Positions 6,582 through 15,001 of a stretch of DNA of 21,594 nucleotides are shown here, one piece after another. Made by a program: the position numbers and the translations under genes. The DNA is taken from assembly GCA_012511915.1 (NCBI GenBank), contig JAAZFB010000116.1, positions 1-21,594 of the forward strand, written 5' to 3'. Each line of letters begins with the position of its first letter. Within the stretch, counting starts at the first letter, position 1. A model generated the notes under the pieces. That model was not told the DNA's origin and did no database searches. It worked only from the letters and a program-made list of their open reading frames with translations. The DNA comes from Clostridiaceae bacterium (lineage in GTDB: Bacteria > Bacillota > Clostridia > Monoglobales > Firm-18).

Positions 6582-6632
6582 TATAGCCTTGAAAAAGCCG
6601 ATTTTCGGAACTGTTTTTTAACAAAGGCTATA
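6582..6632 (+). promoter_or_regulatory. Structured 5' leader hairpin
   Basis: TATAGCCTT (6582-6590) pairs with AAGGCTATA (6624-6632), enclosing a smaller CCGA-TTT-TCGG hairpin. It sits in the leader of the sigma-like gene, just before the AAGGAGGTGG ribosome binding site. It may affect translation or mRNA stability; there is no T-run and no known riboswitch motif. Confidence 0.4.
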
Positions 6633-6661
6633 AATAGACTTCGGAAGGAGGTGGAGCAGTA

Positions 6662-7261
6662 GTGCGAAAATTGGCTGAAATGAAAGAAGAATTAAGTAAA
6701 ATAACAGATGAGAATAAAAAAATTGAATATTTTGAAAACTTGGTAAAGGAGTTTGACAAAGCTGACAGGAGGAATGACCGAAAACATTTTCGTTCTGAAA
6801 AAAGGCATGATTTTAATATTTCAAACATGGACGCAAGCTATGACCCTGACAATCCTGATACATATATTCCGTCGGAGTTGACGGCAATGTGCAAAACTGA
6901 ATATTGGGATGACCTTATATTTTCACAGCGGGTTGAGGATTTACATGAGCTTATCACAGATAAGGCATTAAGCGGCATAATTGAAAGGCAAAAAAACGCC
7001 CAAAAAGAAGCTTTATTCTATCGGGTAATCAAAGGATACACCGCAAAGGAAATAAGTGCGATGAAGGGCATTTCTGACCGCTATGTGCGCAAGCTGTACG
7101 AAAAGGTGATTCGGAATATTAGGGAAGAAATAATTCCGGTAATAAAATTCAAAAGAAAATTGGAAACAACAGAAGAATATAAGGATATGGCGAGGGAAAG
7201 AGGGATTTACACCACATCCGATGAGCTGGAATTTTTAGACGAACAAAAGGAAAAAGGTTGA
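6662..7261 (+). CDS. Sigma-70 region 4-like DNA-binding protein
   Basis: 199 residues. The GTG start is supported by AAGGAGGTGG about 10 nt upstream; the first ATG lies 18 nt further in without its own site. The N-terminal half is charged and partly helical (SKITDENKKIEYFENLVKEF). Residues about 112-160, QKEALFYRVIKGYTAKEISA onward with GISDRYVRKLYEKVI, form a helix-turn-helix of the sigma region 4 type. Region 2 is absent, so it is not a complete sigma factor; such proteins occur as accessory regulators in clostridial mobile elements. It is followed by a zinc-finger protein gene whose own promoter starts in its stop codon. Targets are unknown. Confidence 0.65.
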   Translation: MRKLAEMKEELSKITDENKKIEYFENLVKEFDKADRRNDRKHFRSEKRHDFNISNMDASYDPDNPDTYIPSELTAMCKTEYWDDLIFSQRVEDLHELITDKALSGIIERQKNAQKEALFYRVIKGYTAKEISAMKGISDRYVRKLYEKVIRNIREEIIPVIKFKRKLETTEEYKDMARERGIYTTSDELEFLDEQKEKG

Positions 7262-7286
7262 CAAATCAGAAGTTTGTAATTATAAT
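7258..7286 (+). promoter_or_regulatory. Consensus promoter overlapping the preceding stop codon
   Basis: TTGACA (7258-7263), 17 nt, TATAAT (7281-7286). The TGA stop of the upstream gene (7259-7261) is part of the -35 box. It gives the next gene an independent strong promoter with a short leader. Confidence 0.8.
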
Positions 7287-7319
7287 GGTATTAATTCAAT
7301 TACTTTTGGAGTTGAAATT

Positions 7320-8177
7320 ATGAATTTAAGAGATTTTTTTGAAAAGACAAGCTCCGACTGGGTAAGATATTCTAAATATGAAATTAAGGAAAAGGATGGG
7401 CAGGAGTATATCACTCCTGCCGCCGATTCAAAAATAGAGTTGTATAATCCGCTTGACAGTGCGGAGGATTTGGTAGTAGATGCCCTGAATGTGGGAATGC
7501 TTTTGTGCATAGGCGAATTGAACACGCAAAACAGGCATGATATGCTTATATCCTTCGCACAGTCCTACGGATTGCTCGGTTTTATGACAGCTATTCCTCT
7601 GAACGGAAATTTTATGGAGTACCCCCATGTTTTCTTTGGTCGTAATGCTTTTTTTGATTTAGGTATGATGGAAACAGGAGAATATATGAAGCTGTTCCAA
7701 CCTTTTGGAATCAAAGAGGGACAGCCACGAGACGGATTCTCCCTGCCTGTTACTCTGATAACAGGCAAGACTCTGGAATACAGCATTGTTTTCTCTCGTA
7801 ACTATTCCGAGCGTACGGACTGGTTTGAAGGTGTTCTGAAACAATTTTATATGCACTTCGCCGCCTGCAAGGGTTACGAAGGCACGGACAACCCAGCGTT
7901 GAAGGACGCTTATGCAGAAACGGTTTCCTGCTTCTCGGAATACGGCTTAGGCTTTAGAATGGGTGTTGATGGAAAGCCTACAATGGTATGGGATTTTAAT
8001 TCGCTCAAGATGGTTATAGAAACAATATATGCCTTTCTGGTTTCCGCTGCCGACACGCCACTTCGTATGTGCAAACGCTGCGGCAAGGCTTTTTATGCCA
8101 AGCATGGCAGAAGCGAATTTTGCTCCGGCAGATGCAGGAATCAGTTTAATGTATATAAAAGCAGAGGAAAAAAATAA
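7320..8177 (+). CDS. Unrecognised protein with C-terminal treble-clef zinc finger (CGNR-like)
   Basis: 285 residues, start ATG with GGAG 9 nt upstream. The N-terminal 240 residues match no family I can name; they are mixed alpha/beta with no signal peptide or clear membrane segment. The C-terminus, CKRCGKAFYAKHGRSEFC then SGRCRNQFNVYKSRGKK, places Cys251, Cys254, Cys268 and Cys272 as a zinc site followed by a basic tail. This is close in form to the CGNR zinc finger, where CRNQ corresponds to CGNR. Such proteins are often nucleic-acid-binding regulators. It has a perfect consensus promoter of its own and lies in the mobile element beside the sigma-like gene, convergent with the toxin-immunity operon. 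Confidence 0.6.
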   Translation: MNLRDFFEKTSSDWVRYSKYEIKEKDGQEYITPAADSKIELYNPLDSAEDLVVDALNVGMLLCIGELNTQNRHDMLISFAQSYGLLGFMTAIPLNGNFMEYPHVFFGRNAFFDLGMMETGEYMKLFQPFGIKEGQPRDGFSLPVTLITGKTLEYSIVFSRNYSERTDWFEGVLKQFYMHFAACKGYEGTDNPALKDAYAETVSCFSEYGLGFRMGVDGKPTMVWDFNSLKMVIETIYAFLVSAADTPLRMCKRCGKAFYAKHGRSEFCSGRCRNQFNVYKSRGKK

Positions 8178-8258
8178 TTTCTATGTGAAAGCCCCGCTAT
8201 TACGTTTCCCATTAGTCCGAAATATACTTTGTGGCGTCAAGCGAAGAAACATCTTATA

Positions 8259-8294
8259 CAAGGAGGGACGAAGCACAATTGCTCCGTCCCCTTG
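8259..8294. terminator. Hairpin between convergent genes, possible bidirectional terminator
   Basis: CAAG..GGGACG.AGC / GCT.CGTCCC.CTTG forms a strong stem of about 13 pairs with small bulges around ACAATT. There is no clear T-run on either side, so it may end or stabilise transcripts rather than terminate efficiently. Confidence 0.45.
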
Positions 8295-8313
8295 ATACGC
8301 GCGTCCACTGGTT

Positions 8314-8610
8314 TTAAAAATCTCCTGTTTCAATCATTTTATCTAATGCACCTGTCATTTGTTCATCCGTCAATCCACTACCGTCATGTGTACCATTATA
8401 ATCCATTTCATGATATAATTTAGCTAAATCAGTCCGAGTCACATCATCATTTTCAAGTTCTCCAATTGCTGCTATGAAAGTTATACAACCATCGTCAAAA
8501 ACCAATTCAGCCTTTGAACTAAATGTTCCAAATCCATTTTCTCTGGCTAAATGTTCTGTAAGTATCTCTAAAATATCTTCTTTGTTATATTTAAAATACT
8601 TATTTTTCAC
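8314..8610 (-). CDS. Probable immunity protein of the Rhs toxin
   Basis: 98 residues, acidic (many Asp/Glu, e.g. GELENDDVTRTD), no signal peptide, no family recognised. The GTG start at 8610-8608 lies 7 nt after the Rhs stop codon. Its ribosome binding site AAGGATGG is inside the last codons of the Rhs gene, so the two are translationally coupled. In polymorphic toxin systems the gene immediately after the Rhs C-terminal tip encodes the cognate cytoplasmic inhibitor, and size, acidity and tight coupling all fit. The assignment rests on position and composition only; the region is visibly more AT-rich than the Rhs core, like the toxin tip. Confidence 0.6.
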   Translation of the reverse strand: MKNKYFKYNKEDILEILTEHLARENGFGTFSSKAELVFDDGCITFIAAIGELENDDVTRTDLAKLYHEMDYNGTHDGSGLTDEQMTGALDKMIETGDF

Positions 8611-8616
8611 AAAAAA

Positions 8617-9183
8617 TCACCATCCTTGATTTATGAGCTGTGTTGCTTTGTTAAGTGCATTAATTATTTGTTGATTTCCCCTTAAAGAGTTAGGTAATCG
8701 TTCGCCGGCAGCATTAGTAAAAGCTTGAACAGACTCATTGTAAAAATATTTAGTACTGTTAACCTTAACATGAATATTGTTTAGCCCAGAACCACCTCTC
8801 TCCAAATCCATTGAAACTTGATACCCTTTAATTTTCACATTTTCAAGTACACGAACATTATTCATCCCTGAGTTGAATTTATTGGGGTCTTTATTTGGAT
8901 CGCCATTTATAACATTATTGGCTTTATCTTTAATCCAATTTCCAGCTTTGCTAAGTCCCTCACCTGCTTTTCGTCCTGCCCATTTTATCCCCTCGACAGC
9001 TTTACCCGCATTTTGCTGAACAAAATCAATTGTTGCAGGTGCCAAATTAGCAATTGCGCCCCAATTATCTACAACAACAGCAGTTCCTATCCCAGCAACA
9101 TATACAATATCACCAACTGGAAAAGGTCCGTCTAAAGCACACAATCCCCATGCAGACCCAGTCCAATATGCAGCATAGCTTTC
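8617..9183 (-). other. Variable C-terminal toxin tip of the Rhs protein
   Basis: Residues 1614-1801 after the DPSG boundary. A hydrophobic or linker stretch (GDIVYVAGIGTAVVVDNWGA), an amphipathic region (GIKWAGRKAGEGLSKAGNW) and a terminal domain of about 75 residues containing SMDLERGGSGLNNIHVKV, TKYFYNES and a helix INALNKATQLI. The GGSGLNNIH-K-type pattern recalls small RNase-like tips of the BECR class, but I cannot assign a family. The DNA is visibly more AT-rich than the Rhs core, and the composition change falls near the DPSG boundary, as expected for a swapped toxin cassette. Confidence 0.6.
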
Positions 9184-12100
9184 TCCGCTTGGGTCTACCC
9201 TATTCACAGGATTGTTGCCACAATATGAATACCAATTATCACCGTCGCGGACTGTGTCTTCCTGCGTGAACCTGCCAATCTTCGGGTCATAGTAGCGGGC
9301 GCGATTATAGTATAACCCTGTTTCCTCGTCGTAATATTCGCCTGCATATTTTATAGGATTGTCAATAGGATTGTCAACCGATTCCCACTGACTCTCAATA
9401 TTGCCCCAAGCGTCGTATTCGTAGGTGCTTTTGACGTTTCCGCTTTCGTCAAGCACCATTACCACATCGCCGTGGGCGTTATAGATATAATAATACCAGT
9501 TTCCCCCGACCTTGCGCGCAAGGGGTTTGTTGCTCCATACCGTCTGCGCGGTGACCGCGCCGTCCTCGCTTTCGGCTATGACCTTGCCCGCCTCGTTCAA
9601 ATGGTAATGCGTATCGCCCTTGTCTGTCCGCAACCCCTCAGCGTTATATACATACTCCGTTATTGTGCTTCCGTCCGTAGATGAAACCAATTTATCTCTC
9701 TTATCATAAGTATAACTAATGTCATTGCCCTTTGTCAAGGTATTTCCGTTTTTATCATAGGTATAGCTATTTTCACCGTCATTATCAAGCCTGCTAAGGC
9801 TGTTGTATGAAAGCTCAACCGCCGTACCGCTGTTCACTGTTTCGGTTTTTCTGTTCCCGAAAGCGTCATAGGTGTATACAACTGTTTTTGTCGGGTAAAT
9901 TGCATCAGTCAGACGATTTTGCCCATCATAATGGTAAGTAGTTGATTTGTTGTTCTTTACATCCGTAACCGTTTCAACATTGTTGTTATTGTCATAATCA
10001 TAGCTATAACTTGCCAAAACTATAGTGCTTTTTTTAGTGATTACTGTTTTTACTCTATTGGCATTATCGTAAGTATACTCCGTTGTGATACTATTGGGAT
10101 AATTGATCTTCCACACCAAGCCGTCAGGGTAATACTCATAATCATACGTTTTGCCGTCAGCCGTCAAGTAGTCAAGCTGATTGAGGTCATTATACTCATA
10201 GCTTGTCGTCAAGTTAAACGGGTCGGTCTGACTTGTCATATTGCCAAGATTATCATAGCCATAGCCTGTATCAAATGTCCCCTCGGTGCGGCTGTTTATC
10301 CTGCCGAGATAATCATTTCCCTTTGTCAGCGTGTCATGGTCTGTGTACCCCAAAACCGCCGCATTGCCAAATTTACTATAATAAAGTTCGATTGTATCAT
10401 CGGCGGTTGCGTTGGTAATCAAGTTTTGACTTTTGTCGTACGTGTAAGACAAAGCGTTGCCGTTGCGGTCTGTTTTAGCTGTTACCTTTCCCGTTTTGCT
10501 GTAACTGTAGGTTTCCGTAAGCGGTGCGAAGCCTGTACCGTAGTCCTGCCTGTATATCGGCAGATTGTAGTTGTTGTAAATATACGCCGTACCTTTGGAA
10601 ACACCGTCGTTATCGAATTGTTTGGAATAAGTAGCACCACCGTCCGTGCCGTAAGCCGTTGTATTAAACTGTTCCGCCGTTGTGCCGGGATATTTTACTT
10701 TAACAAGCTGCCCTATATTGTCATAGGTGTAATTCGTTGCCTGAGTTTTCCCGTCGGTAAAGGTCTTGACCTTCCCTGTCAAATCATACGCATAGCCTTG
10801 TGTGATAGGTGTGTTACTCCTGCCGTTGGGATATATTTTACTGCTGACTATATTCCCCCGTATATCCATTGTCTTTAAGGCGTGATTTTCCTGCGTGCTT
10901 GAACCGTTAGGGGTAAAATATGTTTCAACAGTGTCCGTTCCGTAAACAGCGTGATTGGTATTCCCTGCCATATCGGTAACACTCGTGTTTCGGTCAAACT
11001 CGTCATAGCCGTAGGTCGTATATTTTCCATTTCCATCAGTATGCCTTTGAAGGCGCAAAGCAGTATCATACTCACTTTTTTCTTCTGCATAAGTATTGTT
11101 TGCACTGTTTTGGATGCGATTCAGCAGGACATTGCCGTAATCGTCGGCGTACTGCTCCGTATGCCGGAATATATCGCTGACGATTTCTTCCTCAATGACA
11201 AAATATCCATCCGCGCCTAAATAGGTATCGGCGGTCACCTGATATAAATTCCTGTTGCCGCATTGCGCTGTCGGTACGGACATGTTATAGTTATAGTTTT
11301 CCCTGACATACAAATCGCCATCCGTACCCTGCATGGCGGGATAAGTAATATACCTGACACGTCTCAAATCGTCATAATAGTACCGTATTCTGTTGCCGCC
11401 CTCGTCCCGGGTGCTTGTCAGTGTGTCATAAAGGTAATTGTAGAAACAGGCTTTGTACCTTTCGTTTCCCTCGCCGTCGTATTCATAGATGTACGAGGGA
11501 TAAATCCCTTTGTCCCACTCATACTCGGCATAATACTGAAAATCAAGCGTCTTGTGGGAGTTGTTAACATCCCTGACGGTAACGGTGAAAGGGAGCCACG
11601 CAAAAGCTACCCACTCGTCGTCATAGCCGTATTCCGTCACCTCGCCTTTTGAACTGGTGAATTCTGTAACGCGTCCCATGCTGTCAAAGGTATTTACCTC
11701 ACTGACGGCGGCTTTATCAAAATCGGGATACCACGTTTTTGTTTGCGGCTTGTCCGTTACCACATAGCCACCCGTACCTGAATAATAGATGTAGCTTGTG
11801 GTTAAGCGGCTTGACTGTGTACCGTTATCTTTTTCAGCCGGGGTCATGGGCTGTGTTTCAGAACTTATCCCACCCCAAGAGGTATATTCAAACTGGCGAT
11901 AGAATTCCTTATCGGGATAGCCCGTCTTTTCGACCGTGGTATGAATTTCAGTGGGGAAATCAAGCAGGAACAGGTCATACTCATATGCCTCCGTTACCGT
12001 TTCGCCAGTGCTGCTGTCCTCCGCAACCTTTGATTGCAGTTTGTTGCCTTCGTAAAAATATTGCGTAGTCAGGCCACTCCCGTCCGTCACCTCGGTGTCA

Positions 12101-14022
12101 AATTCCCAGTATTCGTCGTAATCCTCCGGGTATGCCGTTTCATTGTTGCCGTTGAAATTCAACGACACGGTGTTGTACGCCGTGCTGTTCCATACGCCGT
12201 TTACCTTGTAATTGAGCTTTCTTCCTTTTACCCTGTTGGTTTCATAATACCCCGCATAACCAAGCCATTTTGTGGTTTTCTCGTAATTATATACCGTTTT
12301 GGTATTGTTCATCATAAGGGAGGTGATAAGGGGGCGGTAGGAAGTGTAGCTGTCGCCGGACTGCGGCGCGGTGTGTGTAAATGAAAAATGTTCATGGGAC
12401 GCTACGCCGCTTGTCCCGTATTCAAAGGATTGCCGCAGTACGCCGTTTTCGTAATAATCCGACAACGCCCAAAAATAGGCGTCATCCTGATAATCGCCGG
12501 AAGGTGTGGCTTGTGTCCTCTGACAGGGAAAGCGGTAGCGGCTGTAGGTCAGCGTTCTTGAAGCGGTGCTTCCCGCCGTTATCGTTACGGTCATATTCTC
12601 GTAATTCCCCGCGTCCTTATCATACAGGTATTTCCCGTAGTTAAAGTCCGCCCGCCTTCCCGCACCGTCGCTGACGCGTGAAATGAGGCGGCGCGCCTTA
12701 TCCATGCAAACGTTGTCAAACGCCATTGCGCCCTTTGCGTTTTGGTTTATAAGCTTTAGCCGGATATACCTGTCCTCTGCATCCGTTTCAAAGGAAACCT
12801 GTATTTTCTGCCACCCGCTGACCGGGTCGCTCACGTTTGAGGTATATACCGTGTTGAAGCCGGACACTATTTTGCTTGAGTTATACTCATACTCTTCAAT
12901 TTTTACCGTGCCGCTGTATTTATCCGACAACCCCGTGCCGAAGTTTACCCATGCCGTTAAAATATAGTCGGTATTCGGTTCAACCTCAATATATGCCGAG
13001 GTTGCGTCCGACGTATTGCTGACCGTGGAACTGAATTTCAGAATACCGTTGTCATACCCTATTTTCGGGCCGCTCATTGTCCACAGCCCTATATCTTCCT
13101 CATAGGAGAACAGCCCGTTGGGTATGATGTTTGACACAGGCCGCACGACATAATTAAAGCTTAATTCATTGCCGAAGCGGTCAACTATGGCAATCAGCCG
13201 CCCGTCTTTGGCAAAGTACTGGTTTGTTCCGTCTATGCCCCTGACATAATACCTGACAATCGCCGAGCCTTCCTCATAGGATGAACCGTCATAGTCATTT
13301 TTGAATACCATATTCTCGGCGTAATAGCCTTCAAGATTGCTGTCTGTCGAATCAAAATTCACGTGATAGACATTGCCATTACCTGTGTGATAGTATAAAT
13401 CTGGGTCATCGTCAGGATCGCCGTACACCTCCACGGACGGGAACGCGAAGCCCCATCCCGTCCCCAAAGCGTAGCGGTTTTGCAGATAGGTTGAGTAGTC
13501 AAAATGTTCTATCATCGTTTCGGGGTCGATATATTTATCCCCTAAAATGGCTTGGTTGGTCTGATAGGTGCGGCCTACATTAAAGTCAAGTCCGTTTAAG
13601 CCCGATAAGCTGATATCATCAAATTTAAGGCTCATTTCGCCGCTGTACGGTGAGATATATTCCCCGAAGCCGTCAGACATGCTGTAGGTGGGTTCGGTGA
13701 CAATATTGGTTGCGGAAGCGGCAACGGAAGTGTATGAGGACGGTGCGGACATGAGCCGTATACCAGCAGGCTTGCCTTCCTCACCGTAATCGGCGTTGTC
13801 TATTTCGTCATAGCAGAAAATTTTGGCGGGTTCGGCAGGAAACCGTTCGCTGACAGGTATGATGTCCTGTGGTTCGTGTTGTTCATAGATGATATAATCG
13901 TCCTCGTTGTAGGGTTCTTCGTCATCATAATGATGTGTGTACGGTTCGGCGGCAAACGCCGTCAAATTTGACGCGGTAAAAAGCATTGCCGCAATTAACA
14001 GGATACTGATATATTTTTTCAC
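8617..14022 (-). CDS. Secreted Rhs/YD-repeat polymorphic toxin
   Basis: 1801 residues. The GTG start at 14022-14020 follows GAGAGAGG. A Sec signal peptide (KKYISILLIAAMLFTASNLT, ending AFAA) directs export. Residues about 120-160 (EYISPYSGEMSLKFDD, GLDFNVGRTYQTNQA) are the N-terminal Rhs plug-like segment. About 293-445 looks like an inserted carbohydrate-binding-type beta-sandwich (NIIPNGLFSYEEDIGLW ... MAFDNVCMDK). From about 600 to 1550 there are many YD repeats (YTYDNIGQL, YEYNDLNQL, YSYDYDNNN), which build a beta-cage. The Rhs core motif YYDEETGLYYNRARYYDPKI...GRFTQED ends at DPSG (1610-1613), where the variable tip begins. A membrane-anchored protein precedes it and a probable immunity gene follows. 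Target and delivery route are unknown; a cell-surface contact toxin is the family precedent. Confidence 0.92.
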   Translation of the reverse strand: MKKYISILLIAAMLFTASNLTAFAAEPYTHHYDDEEPYNEDDYIIYEQHEPQDIIPVSERFPAEPAKIFCYDEIDNADYGEEGKPAGIRLMSAPSSYTSVAASATNIVTEPTYSMSDGFGEYISPYSGEMSLKFDDISLSGLNGLDFNVGRTYQTNQAILGDKYIDPETMIEHFDYSTYLQNRYALGTGWGFAFPSVEVYGDPDDDPDLYYHTGNGNVYHVNFDSTDSNLEGYYAENMVFKNDYDGSSYEEGSAIVRYYVRGIDGTNQYFAKDGRLIAIVDRFGNELSFNYVVRPVSNIIPNGLFSYEEDIGLWTMSGPKIGYDNGILKFSSTVSNTSDATSAYIEVEPNTDYILTAWVNFGTGLSDKYSGTVKIEEYEYNSSKIVSGFNTVYTSNVSDPVSGWQKIQVSFETDAEDRYIRLKLINQNAKGAMAFDNVCMDKARRLISRVSDGAGRRADFNYGKYLYDKDAGNYENMTVTITAGSTASRTLTYSRYRFPCQRTQATPSGDYQDDAYFWALSDYYENGVLRQSFEYGTSGVASHEHFSFTHTAPQSGDSYTSYRPLITSLMMNNTKTVYNYEKTTKWLGYAGYYETNRVKGRKLNYKVNGVWNSTAYNTVSLNFNGNNETAYPEDYDEYWEFDTEVTDGSGLTTQYFYEGNKLQSKVAEDSSTGETVTEAYEYDLFLLDFPTEIHTTVEKTGYPDKEFYRQFEYTSWGGISSETQPMTPAEKDNGTQSSRLTTSYIYYSGTGGYVVTDKPQTKTWYPDFDKAAVSEVNTFDSMGRVTEFTSSKGEVTEYGYDDEWVAFAWLPFTVTVRDVNNSHKTLDFQYYAEYEWDKGIYPSYIYEYDGEGNERYKACFYNYLYDTLTSTRDEGGNRIRYYYDDLRRVRYITYPAMQGTDGDLYVRENYNYNMSVPTAQCGNRNLYQVTADTYLGADGYFVIEEEIVSDIFRHTEQYADDYGNVLLNRIQNSANNTYAEEKSEYDTALRLQRHTDGNGKYTTYGYDEFDRNTSVTDMAGNTNHAVYGTDTVETYFTPNGSSTQENHALKTMDIRGNIVSSKIYPNGRSNTPITQGYAYDLTGKVKTFTDGKTQATNYTYDNIGQLVKVKYPGTTAEQFNTTAYGTDGGATYSKQFDNDGVSKGTAYIYNNYNLPIYRQDYGTGFAPLTETYSYSKTGKVTAKTDRNGNALSYTYDKSQNLITNATADDTIELYYSKFGNAAVLGYTDHDTLTKGNDYLGRINSRTEGTFDTGYGYDNLGNMTSQTDPFNLTTSYEYNDLNQLDYLTADGKTYDYEYYPDGLVWKINYPNSITTEYTYDNANRVKTVITKKSTIVLASYSYDYDNNNNVETVTDVKNNKSTTYHYDGQNRLTDAIYPTKTVVYTYDAFGNRKTETVNSGTAVELSYNSLSRLDNDGENSYTYDKNGNTLTKGNDISYTYDKRDKLVSSTDGSTITEYVYNAEGLRTDKGDTHYHLNEAGKVIAESEDGAVTAQTVWSNKPLARKVGGNWYYYIYNAHGDVVMVLDESGNVKSTYEYDAWGNIESQWESVDNPIDNPIKYAGEYYDEETGLYYNRARYYDPKIGRFTQEDTVRDGDNWYSYCGNNPVNRVDPSGESYAAYWTGSAWGLCALDGPFPVGDIVYVAGIGTAVVVDNWGAIANLAPATIDFVQQNAGKAVEGIKWAGRKAGEGLSKAGNWIKDKANNVINGDPNKDPNKFNSGMNNVRVLENVKIKGYQVSMDLERGGSGLNNIHVKVNSTKYFYNESVQAFTNAAGERLPNSLRGNQQIINALNKATQLINQGW

Positions 14023-14064
14023 ACTGAAACGCCTCTCTCTCTTTTGTATGGATTGGAAAAGGTA

Positions 14065-14718
14065 TTAATCCTCCGGGCCTATGATGATATGTGAATAATC
14101 TTCGGGGTTAGGGCGGTTATCGTACCTGCCATCGTCACTCCACGGCAATCCGCCGCCCCAAGAACCTCCGTGTGATTGGTTATCAGGTTCGGTTTCCGCA
14201 TCTTTAATGTCACTGTCAGTATCCTCCTCGACTGACGCTTTTGGTATGGAAATTGTACCACCTGTCATATTGGGAATTGGTTTCTTGACTTCTTTGCCGT
14301 CAACTATGTCGGTATAATATGCATATGTAAAGTTAATATTATATGTAACATAATTAGGATCATTTCTATGCTCAGCGTTTATACTTCCAATGTTTATAGA
14401 TGGTTCTTCTGCTTCTGCTTCATCGGCATTAACTGATTTTTTTTCTACTACTCCTTTTTCGGTATTATCCGTATTAGTTTCTGATACCACAGTATTAGCT
14501 GGAAGGTTTTTTGTTTTCGCAGTATTAGCTGGCGGCTTTTTAATATCATTTTTATCTGGATTAGTAACAGTATCAGAATCATCAACCAAAATAGGAGCTA
14601 TAACAGCGTCATATAACGTCATAGCGTATCCCACCGTAAATAAACCAATCACAATTGCACCAATGAGGATAGTCATAAATTTTTCAAATTTATTGCTCTT
14701 ATTTTTCTTGTTTTTCAT
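14065..14718 (-). CDS. Membrane-anchored accessory protein upstream of Rhs
   Basis: 217 residues. After a very basic N-terminus (KNKKNKSNKFEKF) comes one hydrophobic helix (MTILIGAIVIGLFTVGYAM, residues about 15-35), which predicts a single-pass or signal-anchor topology with the bulk outside. Then follow a low-complexity Thr/Asn/Lys/Glu linker, a short beta-rich stretch (NYVTYNINFTYAYYTDIVDG) and an acidic Gly/Asp-rich tail. No family recognised. It lies 42 bp before the Rhs start in the same operon, so it may anchor, chaperone or help export the toxin; that is inference from position. It has its own extended -10 promoter and could also be served by the invertible promoter. Confidence 0.65.
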   Translation of the reverse strand: MKNKKNKSNKFEKFMTILIGAIVIGLFTVGYAMTLYDAVIAPILVDDSDTVTNPDKNDIKKPPANTAKTKNLPANTVVSETNTDNTEKGVVEKKSVNADEAEAEEPSINIGSINAEHRNDPNYVTYNINFTYAYYTDIVDGKEVKKPIPNMTGGTISIPKASVEEDTDSDIKDAETEPDNQSHGGSWGGGLPWSDDGRYDNRPNPEDYSHIIIGPED

Positions 14719-14767
14719 TTTCTCAAGTTCCCCCTTTATAGTATTTATAATTTTATATTTTTCTTAC

Positions 14768-14812
14768 ATTATACCATAATTTACTAAAATTGTATATATT
14801 ATACAGTAAATT
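14768..14812 (-). promoter_or_regulatory. Resident promoter of the Rhs operon with a dyad over the -35
   Basis: On the minus strand: TATACA (14796-14791), 17 nt, TATAAT (14773-14768), with TGG just before the -10 (extended -10). A dyad with arms AATTTACT (14778-14785) and AGTAAATT (14805-14812) covers the -35 and could be an operator. This promoter lies between the invertible segment and the operon, so the operon need not be silent when the switch points away. Confidence 0.55.
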
Positions 14813-14831
14813 ATATACAATTTATATTAAA

Positions 14832-14864
14832 AGTCCCAGATGCATTATTGTTTCGTATGGGACT
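14832..14864 (-). terminator. Attenuator-like hairpin in the long Rhs leader
   Basis: On the minus strand AGTCCCA pairs with TGGGACT around a 19-nt loop and is followed by TTTT. A transcript entering from the invertible segment would pass it before the Rhs operon. The stem is short, so it would be partial at best. Confidence 0.35.
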
Positions 14865-14904
14865 ATTGTCAAAAGGTGTACTTTTTGACAGTAGTCCCAT
14901 TTTT
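14858..14904 (+). terminator. Long hairpin formed across recombination site 1
   Basis: TGGGACTA (14858-14865, outside the invertible segment) pairs with TAGTCCCA (14892-14899, inside it), extending the dyad of site 1 into a near-perfect 42-bp palindrome followed by TTTTT. Inversion would separate the two outer arms, so this terminator-like structure exists only in the present orientation. Confidence 0.55.
14867..14890. repeat. Serine-invertase crossover site 1 (hix-like dyad)
   Basis: A 24-bp dyad: half sites TGTCAAAAGGTG and TACTTTTTGACA around central dinucleotide GT (14878-14879). The TCAAAA/TTTTGA half sites resemble Hin-family crossover sites. Site 2 contains the exact reverse complement of its inner 20 bp. 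Confidence 0.75.
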
Positions 14905-14925
14905 CTTCTTGATATAAAGATTATT

Positions 14926-14945
14926 CAAAATAATACATTATTTTG
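14926..14945. promoter_or_regulatory. Perfect 20-bp palindrome inside the invertible segment
   Basis: CAAAATAAT-AC-ATTATTTTG, ending 10 bp before the -35 of the internal promoter. This is a suitable activator or accessory-protein site; no regulator is identified. Confidence 0.55.
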
Positions 14946-14955
14946 GTAAAAAAGC

Positions 14956-14984
14956 TTGATTTTATCGACATATTATGATAAAAT
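14956..14984 (+). promoter_or_regulatory. Promoter inside the invertible segment
   Basis: TTGATT (14956-14961), 17 nt, TAAAAT (14979-14984). Good spacing and one mismatch in the -10. It now points away from the Rhs operon. Confidence 0.6.
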
Positions 14985-15001
14985 GTGTAAATAATAACGA
15001 C

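Noticed and set aside
10336..12967. Several plus-strand open frames inside the Rhs gene
   Set aside because: They are antisense to the repetitive YD-repeat coding sequence, lack ribosome binding sites and have no recognisable protein features.
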